A stretch of 64,000 nt of DNA, from contig PHFX01000148.1 of the NCBI GenBank assembly GCA_007618135.1, positions 62,001 through 126,000 of the forward strand, read 5' to 3'. The notes under the pieces were generated by a model that ran no database searches, was not told the origin of the DNA, and was given only the letters and a program-made list of their open reading frames with translations. The position numbers and the translations under genes were made by a program. This DNA comes from Candidatus Brocadia sp. WS118 (GTDB lineage Bacteria > Planctomycetota > Brocadiia > Brocadiales > Brocadiaceae). Numbering within the stretch: the first letter of the stretch is position 1; the number at the start of each line of letters is the position of its first letter. Positions 42,228 to 49,474 of this stretch are shown here, in pieces.

Positions 42228-42353
42228 CTATTCCGGAAAGCTATTGAGCTTCTCCGTATTTTCCTGGTTACTTAATGCGGCTACAAGTGCGGTAAGCAAT
42301 GCATGTTGTGCTTTAGTACCCGAACGAATCGAAAAAGAATATTTCCCTGCTTC
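42228..42353 (-). pseudogene. Possible coding remnant (41 codons)
   Basis: Within the 406-bp gap before bioA, a minus-strand frame reads AGKYSFSIRSGTKAQHALLT then ALVAALSNQENTEKLNSF, ending at TAG (42228-42230). It has coding-like composition but no start codon, being closed upstream by TGA at 42354. It may be the 3' end of a decayed gene of unknown identity, or chance. The remainder of the gap (42354-42580) has frames I do not trust; bioA has no clear ribosome site. Confidence 0.25.
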
Positions 42354-42580
42354 TCACACAAAAAATATCAGGCAGGGACACCCGACCTACCGACTTAGTA
42401 TAGTTCCTATTTTTCCATAAATCCGGGAAAGATACCGTACTCGATCTTTGTGACCTCGAAAAATATTTTGACGACCATTTCCTCTTTCTGTAATATGGTA
42501 TTACCAATCTATTCCTTGGCCTCGTTGTCAAAAAATAGTGTTTATCCCCAGGTGTCATAACCTTAAATTTCCCGGCAAAA

Positions 42581-43948
42581 ATGACTCAGAAAACTTATCA
42601 AGAACAATTACAAACCTGGGACAAACAGTATCTCTGGCACCCATTTACCCAGATGCAGGATTATATCAAAGAAACACCTCTGATTATCGAAGAGGGGAGC
42701 GGTATCTTTCTTAAGGACATCGATGGCAAGGAATACATCGATGGGATTTCCTCCATGTGGTGCAATCTGCATGGCCACCGTAAGAAGGAGATCGATGATG
42801 CCATAAAACGACAACTCGACAAGATTGCTCACACTACACTCCTGGGTCCCACAAACATACCGGCCATTGAACTGGCGAAGAAGCTTGCAGAGATTGCACC
42901 GCAAGGATTGACAAAGGTCTTTTACTCCGATAACGGTTCCACCGCTAACGAGGTTGCCATGAAAATGGCGTTTCAATACTGGCAGCATAAAGGACTGAAA
43001 GCTAAGACACAGTTTGTGGCCTTACAGCACGGATACCATGGAGACACCATTGGAACCATGAGTGTGGGCGGTATCGAGATATTTCATGGTGCATTTCGCC
43101 CTCTTTATTTCAAGACGCACCTCGCTCCGTCACCCTATTGTTATCGATGCCCACTTGGAAAACAGCCCAAAAATTGTTCTCTGGCCTGTCTTGAAGAATT
43201 AGAAAGTATTCTGAAAGATAATTCCAGGGGCATTGCTGCTATGATTATGGAACCCATGGTGCAAGGTGCCGGGGGGATGATCGTCCATCCAGCGGGTTAT
43301 CTTTCTGGTACACGTGCCTTGTGCAAGAAATATAACGTCCTTCTTATCTTAGACGAGGTACTCACGGGCTTTGGACGAACAGGCCGCATGTTTGCCTGCC
43401 TCCATGAAAACGTTGTTCCTGATATCATGACCCTCTCTAAAGGTATCAATGGAGGTTATATGCCACTGGCTGCCACGCTTGCCACAGAAGAAATTTATCA
43501 TGCTTTTTTGGGGAAATATGCCGATTTGAAAACTTTTTTCCATGGTCATACCTATACGGGAAATCCCTTGGGATGCGCGGCTGCGCTGGCCAGTATGGGG
43601 TTATTTGAAAAAGAACATATCCTGGAAAATCTGGAAACAAAGATTCAATATCTACAAACCAGGCTGAAACAATTCGAGTCGTTGGAGCACGCCGGTGATA
43701 TCAGACAATGCGGCCTTATCGCCGCCATTGAACTGGTGAAGGACAAATCCACGAAGGAGCCATACGACTGGAAAGAACGGATAGGAATTCGGGTCTGTCT
43801 TGAAGCAAGAAAACAAGGCTTGCTTATCAGACCACTTGGGCATATCATGGTTATTATGCCACCGTGGAGCATCAAGGAGCACGAACTGGATAGATTACTG
43901 AATATCATGTATGAATCTGTAAGAATCGTCACACAAGAAACCACATAG
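42581..43948 (+). CDS. bioA: Adenosylmethionine-8-amino-7-oxononanoate aminotransferase BioA
   Basis: BioA transaminates KAPA to DAPA using SAM as amino donor in biotin synthesis. The protein (455 aa) shows [20 protein letters not shown] (N-terminal BioA signature), [54 protein letters not shown], the PLP lysine in [16 protein letters not shown], and [16 protein letters not shown]. All key residues are present. The bioD gene follows 202 bp downstream, with a decayed fragment in between; bioB and bioF are not in this window. Confidence 0.96.
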   Translation: MTQKTYQEQLQTWDKQYLWHPFTQMQDYIKETPLIIEEGSGIFLKDIDGKEYIDGISSMWCNLHGHRKKEIDDAIKRQLDKIAHTTLLGPTNIPAIELAKKLAEIAPQGLTKVFYSDNGSTANEVAMKMAFQYWQHKGLKAKTQFVALQHGYHGDTIGTMSVGGIEIFHGAFRPLYFKTHLAPSPYCYRCPLGKQPKNCSLACLEELESILKDNSRGIAAMIMEPMVQGAGGMIVHPAGYLSGTRALCKKYNVLLILDEVLTGFGRTGRMFACLHENVVPDIMTLSKGINGGYMPLAATLATEEIYHAFLGKYADLKTFFHGHTYTGNPLGCAAALASMGLFEKEHILENLETKIQYLQTRLKQFESLEHAGDIRQCGLIAAIELVKDKSTKEPYDWKERIGIRVCLEARKQGLLIRPLGHIMVIMPPWSIKEHELDRLLNIMYESVRIVTQETT

Positions 43949-43969
43949 CGCAGCACTGCCGCAACCAAA
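43947..43969. repeat. Short repeat overlapping the bioA stop codon
   Basis: AGCGCAGCACTGCCGCAACC-AAA begins inside the bioA TAG and closely matches AGCGCATCACCGCCGCAACC-AAA at 62979-63001, which begins in the same way inside the rpsP TAG. Only a few positions differ. Confidence 0.65.
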
Positions 43970-44010
43970 ATGAAGTATCCCTTTATCATTCGACTTGCGC
44001 GTTCGTCTGA

Positions 44011-44154
44011 TCCTTCGAGTGGTTGAAAGGGCTTTCTCCTGAAGAAACAAAGGCATTGAGAGAAATGTACCATGAACGTTATAGCCAAGAAGGGAAACCG
44101 TTCAGGACGATTGGCGTGTTACTTCAATGGCAGAAAGGAGAAAAATCATTATGA
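44011..44154 (+). pseudogene. 3'-terminal fragment resembling an octahaem cytochrome (HAO-family) gene
   Basis: Between bioA and bioD a frame without a start codon reads EWLKGLSPEETKALREMYHE then RYSQEGKPFRTIGVLLQWQ and stops at TGA (44152-44154). The first part closely resembles the end of the intact octahaem protein at 28763-30427 (WIKGLSEEEINVLKSTYKNR): about half of the 22 aligned residues are identical, including W-KGLS-EE and Y--RY. An in-frame TGA at 44008 closes it upstream. The extra 20 codons past RYS run into the bioD start (ATGA overlap). It looks like the relic of a lost paralogue; the match is short and needs a database check. Confidence 0.5.
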
Positions 44155-44861
44155 CAAAAGGATATTTTATAACCGGGACGGACACTGGTGTGGGAAAGAC
44201 CGTCGTTGCCGGTGGGTTGGCAGCGCTTTACAGAAACAAGGGTCTTGATGTCGGCGTTATGAAACCGATCGCCACGGGTTGCAAACGGGTAAACAACGCC
44301 CTCATATCCGATGACGCCGTCTTTTTAAAATGTTCTGCGGAAGTAGACGACGAATATGAACTCATCAACCCCGTCAGCCTTGAGCAACCCCTCGCTCCAA
44401 CGATAGCGGCGCGTCTCAGCAATACAAAAATAGACCTTGAAAAAATCCGTATGGACTATGACTCCTTATGTGAAAGACATGAGTATCTCATTGTCGAAGG
44501 TATTGGAGGATTACTCGTCCCCGTTGATGAATACTACTTCGTTGTGGATTTGGCCAATGAAATGGAGTTGCCGCTCATTGTGGTTTGCCGACCTACCCTC
44601 GGCACCATAAACCACACCTTATTGACCGTCTCGTATGCGCGTGAACACGGTCTGGACGTGAAAGGCATTATCATGAATGAATCCACAGAAAACTGTGACA
44701 ACGTCGTCAAAAAGACAAATGTTGATGAGATAAAAAAGCTCACCGGTCTTCCTCTTTTGGGCATTATCCCTTTCGATAAAAGGCTGGATGTAAAAACATT
44801 CGATAAAGAGACGTTGCTTAAAATTTTTCGTGATAATATTAACAAAGATATTATAATATGA
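44151..44861 (+). CDS. bioD: Dethiobiotin synthetase BioD
   Basis: BioD closes the ureido ring of dethiobiotin using ATP and CO2. The protein (236 aa) begins MTKGYFITGTDTGVGKTVVA, the modified P-loop of BioD, followed by VGVMKPIATGC (DAPA-binding Lys region), VEGIGGLLVPVDE and LIVVCRPTLGTINHTLLT. The ATG at 44151 has AAAGGAG about ten bases upstream; the frame extends eight codons further to 44127. The substrate-binding residues appear intact. Confidence 0.94.
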   Translation: MTKGYFITGTDTGVGKTVVAGGLAALYRNKGLDVGVMKPIATGCKRVNNALISDDAVFLKCSAEVDDEYELINPVSLEQPLAPTIAARLSNTKIDLEKIRMDYDSLCERHEYLIVEGIGGLLVPVDEYYFVVDLANEMELPLIVVCRPTLGTINHTLLTVSYAREHGLDVKGIIMNESTENCDNVVKKTNVDEIKKLTGLPLLGIIPFDKRLDVKTFDKETLLKIFRDNINKDIII

Positions 44862-44893
44862 ATTTTTGTATTCTCTGTGGTTAATTGATTATT

Positions 44894-44989
44894 TGTAACA
44901 ATTTAGTTTTTGAAAAAGTAGGGGCGAAGCATTTGCCGGCTTGTGTATAAACGCATGTATGCTAATGATAGCAAATGCTTCGCCCCTAC
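44894..44989. repeat. Inverted repeat upstream of thiC with TTGTAACAATTTAG flank
   Basis: A perfect 19-bp inverted repeat GTAGGGGCGAAGCATTTGC (44918-44936) / GCAAATGCTTCGCCCCTAC (44971-44989) surrounds a 34-bp centre. It is directly preceded by TGTAACAATTTAGTTTTTGA, the terminal motif of the element at 49291-49423. No transposase is present. It fills most of the 179-bp bioD-thiC gap, and I see no thi-box there. Confidence 0.85.
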
Positions 44990-45040
44990 ACTGCAATGTT
45001 TAAACAATCTGTAAGGTATTATTCTTTGGAGTAAAATATA

Positions 45041-46372
45041 ATGAAAACTCAGTTAGAACTTGCACGTGAGGGTGTGATAACGGAAGCCATGAAAGAGGCG
45101 GCGGCTTATGATGATGTTTCCCCGGAATTCATCCGTGAAGGCATTGCGAAAGGACAGATCGTCATCTATGGAAACCCAAACAGAAAGGCCAGCGTAGTTG
45201 GCATTGGGAAAGGACTCAAGACAAAGGTAAATGCCAGCATTGGCACCTCGCCTGATATCGTTGATATTGACATGGAGGTAAAAAAGGCACAAACCGCTGA
45301 AAAATATGGTGCAGATACCCTGATGGAGCTTTCAACCGGCGGAGACCTGACCAGGATCAGAAAAAGCGTGCTCGACTCTATTTCTCTCACGGTGGGCACT
45401 GTGCCCTTATATCAGGCCGCCATTGAGACCGACAAGAAAAAGGGCTCTGTAGTCCATATGGAAGCCGATTTCCTCTTTGATGTCATTGAGCAACAGGCAG
45501 AAGAGGGGATTGGATTTATGGCCATCCACTGCGGCATAAATCTCATAACACTTGAGCGATTGAAAAAACAAGGATATCGTTATGGAGGACTCGTCAGTCG
45601 CGGCGGCTCCTTCCTCACAGCCTGGATGAACCACAACAAGAAAGAAAACCCGCTCTATGAGCAGATCGACCGCCTCATCGACATCATGAAAAAACACGAT
45701 GTCATCCTGAGTCTCGGAAACGGTCTCAGGGCTGGAGCTATCCACGACAGCACTGATCGTGCTCAGATACAGGAACTCATTATCAATTCAGAAATCGCAG
45801 AATATGCCCAAAGCAAAGGGGTACAGATCATTGTAGAGGGACCTGGTCACATCCCTATTGACGAGATCGAGGCCAACGTGCTTATCCAAAAGCGACTCAG
45901 CAACAACGCCCCGTTTTATATGCTTGGACCGATTACCACCGATGTAGCCCCCGGATACGACCACATTTCATCAGCTATCGGCGCTGCCTTATCATCGTGT
46001 TACGGCGCCGATTTCATCTGCTATGTCACACCACCGGAACACCTGGCGCTCCCCGGACCTGACGACGTTCGTGAAGGCGTCATGGCTGCCCGTATCGCCG
46101 CCCACGTGGGCGATATGGTTAAGCTAAAAGACAAGGCAAAGAATTTAGACTTAAAGATGGGTATCGCCCGGCGGGATCTAGACTGGCAAACCCAGTATGA
46201 AACCGCCATTACGAAAGAACGCGCTCAAGAGATTCGCAATAGCCGTCCTCCCATGGATGAAGATACCTGCACTATGTGCGGCAGCCTGTGTTCACTCAAG
46301 GGTGTGATGAAATATTACGAGCAAGACCTCAAGAAAAGCCGCAAAAGGAGCGCAACTCCAGTAGGATTTTAA
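45041..46372 (+). CDS. thiC: Phosphomethylpyrimidine synthase ThiC (short anaerobe-type)
   Basis: ThiC is a radical SAM enzyme converting aminoimidazole ribotide to HMP phosphate in thiamine synthesis. The 443-residue protein shows VGTVPLYQAAIE, the FMAIHCGIN strand, RGGSFLTAWM, LGNGLRAGAIHDSTDRAQIQ, VEGPGHIPIDEI, LGPITTDVAPGYDHISSAIG and YVTPPEHLALPGPDDVREGV. Its C-terminal cluster motif is CTMCGSLC (CX2CX3C), not the CX2CX4C of the 630-residue enterobacterial enzyme; short ThiC proteins of anaerobes commonly have this form. A GGAG ribosome site precedes the ATG. The last 65 bp, including 8 bp past the stop, are duplicated at 47072-47136. Confidence 0.96.
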   Translation: MKTQLELAREGVITEAMKEAAAYDDVSPEFIREGIAKGQIVIYGNPNRKASVVGIGKGLKTKVNASIGTSPDIVDIDMEVKKAQTAEKYGADTLMELSTGGDLTRIRKSVLDSISLTVGTVPLYQAAIETDKKKGSVVHMEADFLFDVIEQQAEEGIGFMAIHCGINLITLERLKKQGYRYGGLVSRGGSFLTAWMNHNKKENPLYEQIDRLIDIMKKHDVILSLGNGLRAGAIHDSTDRAQIQELIINSEIAEYAQSKGVQIIVEGPGHIPIDEIEANVLIQKRLSNNAPFYMLGPITTDVAPGYDHISSAIGAALSSCYGADFICYVTPPEHLALPGPDDVREGVMAARIAAHVGDMVKLKDKAKNLDLKMGIARRDLDWQTQYETAITKERAQEIRNSRPPMDEDTCTMCGSLCSLKGVMKYYEQDLKKSRKRSATPVGF

Positions 46373-46398
46373 ATGAAATAGCTTATTTGAGATTTTAA

Positions 46399-46617
46399 AT
46401 GACAACAGATACTAAACAAATATTAAAAATGGTATTAGAACTTCCGCCAATTGAAAGGGCGCATCTTGTTAATAGCCTTCTGTCTAGTTTAGACCAAACA
46501 GACGAACATATTGACAATCTATGGCGAAAAGAGGTAGAAGACAGAATTAGCGCATATAAAGCTGGTAAAATCAAGTCAATAGCACTCAAAGAGATATTAT
46601 CAAAATATCGTAAATAA
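46399..46617 (+). CDS. Antitoxin, addiction-module component family
   Basis: A 72-residue protein (KQILKMVLELPPIERAHLVN, SLLSSLDQTDEHIDNLWRKE, VEDRISAYKAGKIKSIAL) matching the short addiction-module antitoxins that pair with RelE/ParE toxins. The LPPxER and LDxxDxxIxxLWxxEVxxR patterns are typical. Its stop overlaps the toxin ATG by one base (TAATG). There is no strong ribosome site. The pair lies between thiC and a copy of the thiC 3' end. Confidence 0.88.
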   Translation: MTTDTKQILKMVLELPPIERAHLVNSLLSSLDQTDEHIDNLWRKEVEDRISAYKAGKIKSIALKEILSKYRK

Positions 46618-46913
46618 TGGAAATACGATTTCTTGAGATTGCTCAGGTTGAACTTGATGAAGCGGTTGAATATTATAATTCTGAATCTCCTGATTTGGGC
46701 GAAGAGTTTTTATTGGAGGTACTCAAGGCCATAGAACGTATTAAACTTTTTCCAAATGCATGGCATTCATTCAGTAATAATACTCGGAGATGCCAGTTGC
46801 GCCGTTTCCCTTATGGAATTATATATCAGCTATTGGATACAGAAACCCTTGTCGTGGCAGTTGCCAATTTACACAGAAACCCTGATTATTGGAAAGACAG
46901 AATAAAAATGTGA
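46617..46913 (+). CDS. RelE/ParE-family toxin
   Basis: The 98-residue product (EIRFLEIAQVELDEAVEYYN, PDLGEEFLLEVLKAIERI, LRRFPYGIIYQLLDTETLVV, VAVANLHRNPDYWKDR) is a ParE/RelE-type toxin with the expected beta-sheet and the basic RRFPYGIIY strand. Toxins of this group inhibit gyrase or cleave ribosome-bound mRNA; which applies here cannot be told. It is translationally coupled to the antitoxin by a one-base overlap. Confidence 0.9.
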   Translation: MEIRFLEIAQVELDEAVEYYNSESPDLGEEFLLEVLKAIERIKLFPNAWHSFSNNTRRCQLRRFPYGIIYQLLDTETLVVAVANLHRNPDYWKDRIKM

Positions 46914-46993
46914 CCACATACACCGTCATTTCAATGGTATAATTAGGTAGAAATAAAGCTTGAATATAGATTCAAAACAGATTCTATAGTTTT

Positions 46994-47066
46994 GTAGATG
47001 GGTAAAGTAAAGCGAACCCAACAAAGCCATTGTGCCAATGGGTTCACTTCGTTTAACCCATCCTAC
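46994..47066. repeat. Palindromic repeat GTAGGATGGGTTAAACGAAG class
   Basis: Arms GTAGATGGGTAAAGTAAAGC-GAACCCA (46994-47020) and the mirrored TGGGTTCACTTCGTTTAACC-CATCCTAC (47039-47066) enclose an 18-nt centre. The element lies between the toxin gene and the displaced thiC end. The 457-bp gap otherwise holds the thiC fragment and the small palindrome at 47246. Confidence 0.8.
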
Positions 47067-47071
47067 TCGAC

Positions 47072-47136
47072 TACGAGCAAGACCTCAAGAAAAGCCGCAA
47101 AAGGAGCGCTACACCAGTAGCATTTTAAATGAAATA
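47072..47136 (+). pseudogene. Duplicated 3' end of thiC
   Basis: These 65 bases match the last codons and stop of thiC plus the following 8 bases (46316-46380) at 62 of 65 positions. Read in the thiC frame they encode YEQDLKKSRKRSATPVAF and a stop. Two of the three differences are synonymous third-base changes (GCA/GCT, ACT/ACA); the third changes Gly to Ala. This implies that the fragment was once a functional thiC end, or came from a related thiC gene. It bounds the toxin-antitoxin pair on the right. Confidence 0.92.
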
Positions 47137-47245
47137 ACAGATATTTTTGACTGCATTATTCGGTCGAATCGTGATTTTGTACTGAGGACAATTGATGACG
47201 TTAGAGGAGATTAAGAAGGTTGCAATTCCAGCTTGTAAGGCGTCA

Positions 47246-47266
47246 GGTAGGTAGGCACTACCTACC
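47246..47266. repeat. Short perfect palindrome GGTAGGTAG-GCA-CTACCTACC
   Basis: Nine-base arms with a GCA centre. Related small palindromes occur at 47978-48001 (GATAGGC-ACC-GCCTATC) and 51239-51260 (GGTGGGC-ATC-GCCCACC), each preceded by GTAG. They look like a REP-type family. Confidence 0.75.
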
Positions 47267-47370
47267 AAAAATGAAAAACCATAACACAAATCCGTCAATA
47301 ACCACATTTTCGGCACAGATTCTTTCTAAGTTTTAAATTCCTTACCATAAATGCCGGAGCTCATAGATCA

Positions 47371-47892
47371 ATGATGGTTAATGTTGAAAGATTAAAAGAT
47401 GCCCTACCCATACGTGATTACGGAAAAGGCAAAGCCAAGAGCTTTCAGCAGCTTTTGGATGAAGTAGCAACTGGTGAGACTCAAATTATCTGGCGAGAGA
47501 ACCGGCCCATACGTTTGCTCAGAATTGTTGTTGTCAAAGTATACCATCGGGGGAAAAGATTAGTTGAAGACAGGCAGGAGTTTCCTGACGGACGGGTTCG
47601 GCACCGTGGTATTGAAGGAATATCAGAGAAGCTGCATCCGCAGGAAGATCACACCAAAGCAGTTTACCGTGCCTTGCACGAAGAACTGGGTTTTCCTTCG
47701 GATGAACTGCACGACGTATCCATTCAGTATTTGGGTCAGGAATTGGAGAAGAAGGAAAGCACTTCATACCCTGGCCTTGAATCTCACTATGACAAATATC
47801 AGTATGAGGTACATATACCTGACAACCTTTACAAACCTGAATATACCGAGCTATGTGAAGAAGGAATGCATTCGTATTTCGTTTGGAGGTAG
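47371..47892 (+). CDS. Nudix-like protein with degenerate Nudix box
   Basis: The 173-residue protein has a region KAVYRALHEELGFPSDELHD resembling the second half of the Nudix box (RExxEExG), but the consensus RE is RA and the first Gly is missing. Upstream (IRLLRIVVVKVYHRGKRLVE) and downstream (YDKYQYEVHIPDNLY) strands are compatible with the fold. Catalysis as a pyrophosphohydrolase is doubtful with one Glu replaced. The start has only a distant GGAG. The gene stands alone between repeats. Confidence 0.65.
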   Translation: MMVNVERLKDALPIRDYGKGKAKSFQQLLDEVATGETQIIWRENRPIRLLRIVVVKVYHRGKRLVEDRQEFPDGRVRHRGIEGISEKLHPQEDHTKAVYRALHEELGFPSDELHDVSIQYLGQELEKKESTSYPGLESHYDKYQYEVHIPDNLYKPEYTELCEEGMHSYFVWR

Positions 47893-47977
47893 CATGTCTA
47901 TTCAGGCAGCCTAACACTACATTCCGTCGATTACCCAACGCGCATTTTTTTGTTACGTTTATCCTTTATGAAACTAC

Positions 47978-48001
47978 GTAGGATAGGCACCGCCTATCAA
48001 C
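47978..48001. repeat. Short palindrome of the GTAGG family
   Basis: GTAGGATAGGCACCGCCTAT-CAAC in the intergenic space between the convergent Nudix-like and rlmI genes. It has seven-base arms (GATAGGC/GCCTATC) and could serve as terminator for either gene, although no T-run follows. Confidence 0.6.
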
Positions 48002-48024
48002 AATCAGGCAATCGGGGGAAATCC

Positions 48025-49215
48025 CTACTCCTTTTTTATATAGGGATATACCCTTGCAAAGACGGCCTTGAGATACCGGCCTTCGGGAAAGTTGCTTGTG
48101 AAAGGATGATCGGGTGATGCGCCGGTAATCCGGAAGATTTGCAATACGACTCCCGCCTCAGCGGCAGAACGGGTCAGTATCGAAAGGAACTCCCTTTCCG
48201 GTACGAGACCTGAACACGAGCAGGTAAGCAGGATACCGCCCGGCTTAATGACTTGCATGCCAAGCCTGTTGATGTCTCCGTAGGTGCGATGCGCCCGTTT
48301 GATCTCTTCGGTACATCCGGCAAGTTTTGCCGGATCGAGGATCACGACGTCCTTCTGGATACCTTGACTTATCATGGTACGCAAACAGTCAAATACGTTT
48401 ATGTGCTGAAATGTGACTTTTACCGCATTGATTTGAGCATTTTCCTGCGCGGTTTCCAGCGCTTTTTCATCGAGATCTATTCCAGCAGCCGACTTTGCGC
48501 CAGCCAGCATTGCAGAAATGGCAAACCCGCCCGTATAACAAAAGCAATCGAGCACCTCCCTGCCCCGGCAATACTGTGACAGAATAAAGCGATTCTCACG
48601 CTGATCAAGAAAAAATCCCGTTTTATGTCCTGTCTTCAGATTTACCCTCATCCGTAAGTCATGTTCTTTAATTTCTATAAAATCAGGACCGGCATAAGCA
48701 CTGGCAATTTTTGAGAAACTCACTCCTTCTTTCGTGGCAATGCGTTCGTCCGGGCGTACGACAACCCGGCTGCCGGGATAAAGTGCGTGTAAAGAGGCCG
48801 CGATCCATTCCATGATTCCAATGTAACCGGCCGAGTAGGGTTCTACGACAAATACATCTGCAAACTTATCTATAATCAGCCCGGAAAGGCCATCGGCCTC
48901 TCCGTGGATCAGTCGATAGCAGTTAGAAGTCCGCTGAATTCCCAGGATATCCTCACGAAGTATCTTTGCCTGTTCAATCTTTTTGAAAAAGAACCCAAGG
49001 TCCAGCATTTCAGAGGCATTCTCAGTTAACAAACGAATGCCAATATTACTTTTATAATTATAGATACCTCTGCCAATAAAGCTTCCTTCTCTGGAAATTA
49101 CCTCTACCAGACTGCCGGGCTGCAAACGTTGCTGGGGATGACGGATCATTCTGCTGAATATCCATGGATGGAGTGAATTTCTCTTTGCCTTGAGCGAGAT
49201 TACCGGCAGTTCCAT
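48025..49215 (-). CDS. rlmI: 23S rRNA m5C methyltransferase RlmI-like (class I SAM methyltransferase with PUA)
   Basis: This 396-residue protein has an N-terminal PUA-like domain (LKAKRNSLHPWIFSRMI, GRGIYNYKSNIGIRLL) followed by the RlmI-type methyltransferase: KTGFFLDQRENRFILSQY, EVLDCFCYTGGFAISAMLAG with the SAM loop, GIDLDEKALE, VVILDPAKLAGC (PAK in place of the usual PP motif) and LLTCSCSGLV with the conserved Cys pair. RlmI-family enzymes methylate 23S rRNA at cytosine 1962. The start at 49215 has no clear ribosome site. The neighbour beyond a repeat is the CNNM gene. Confidence 0.9.
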   Translation of the reverse strand: MELPVISLKAKRNSLHPWIFSRMIRHPQQRLQPGSLVEVISREGSFIGRGIYNYKSNIGIRLLTENASEMLDLGFFFKKIEQAKILREDILGIQRTSNCYRLIHGEADGLSGLIIDKFADVFVVEPYSAGYIGIMEWIAASLHALYPGSRVVVRPDERIATKEGVSFSKIASAYAGPDFIEIKEHDLRMRVNLKTGHKTGFFLDQRENRFILSQYCRGREVLDCFCYTGGFAISAMLAGAKSAAGIDLDEKALETAQENAQINAVKVTFQHINVFDCLRTMISQGIQKDVVILDPAKLAGCTEEIKRAHRTYGDINRLGMQVIKPGGILLTCSCSGLVPEREFLSILTRSAAEAGVVLQIFRITGASPDHPFTSNFPEGRYLKAVFARVYPYIKKE

Positions 49216-49290
49216 CGTATAAGACAGGTAAAGTATCGGATTGGAAATTTAGTCATGAATTATGGGTTACAACATTACCCTGAAAAACTC

Positions 49291-49423
49291 GTACCAATTT
49301 AGTTTTTTGAATGCCGATCCCTTGTGGTCGGCTTGTGCGGGGGATAAACCACCCGCGTTACGCATTCCGTTTCGTGTGGATTATATATAAATGTACGGAT
49401 TTTTCAAAAAGCTAAATTGTTAC
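49291..49423. repeat. Small element with 22-bp terminal inverted repeats
   Basis: GTACCAATTTAGTTTTTTGA (49291-49310) is the mirror of TTTTTCAAAAAGCTAAATTG-TTAC (49400-49423), giving a 133-bp unit with no coding capacity. The same terminal motif occurs at 44894 and 40055. It occupies the middle of the 259-bp gap between rlmI and the CNNM gene. Confidence 0.8.
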
Positions 49424-49474
49424 AAAAACACTTGTTTTCCTTTATGATCGAATAGCCCGGAGTTTGTGTATCCA

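Noticed and set aside
42313-42558. 81-codon minus-strand frame before bioA
   Set aside because: Rich in Arg, Ser and Tyr with no motif; it overlaps the weak remnant in another frame and has no ribosome site.
44862-45040. Possible TPP riboswitch upstream of thiC
   Set aside because: The conserved CTGAGA and ACCTGA thi-box blocks are not present; the region is filled by an inverted repeat instead.
38797-47136. Idea that a genomic island is integrated at tRNA-Gln
   Set aside because: No integrase gene and no duplicated tRNA 3' end were seen; ubiE, dus, bio and thiC genes beyond it look like core chromosome.
47032-47214. 60-codon plus-strand frame containing the thiC copy
   Set aside because: It reads the duplicated thiC end in the wrong frame. 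The real thiC-frame translation of the copy is the meaningful one.
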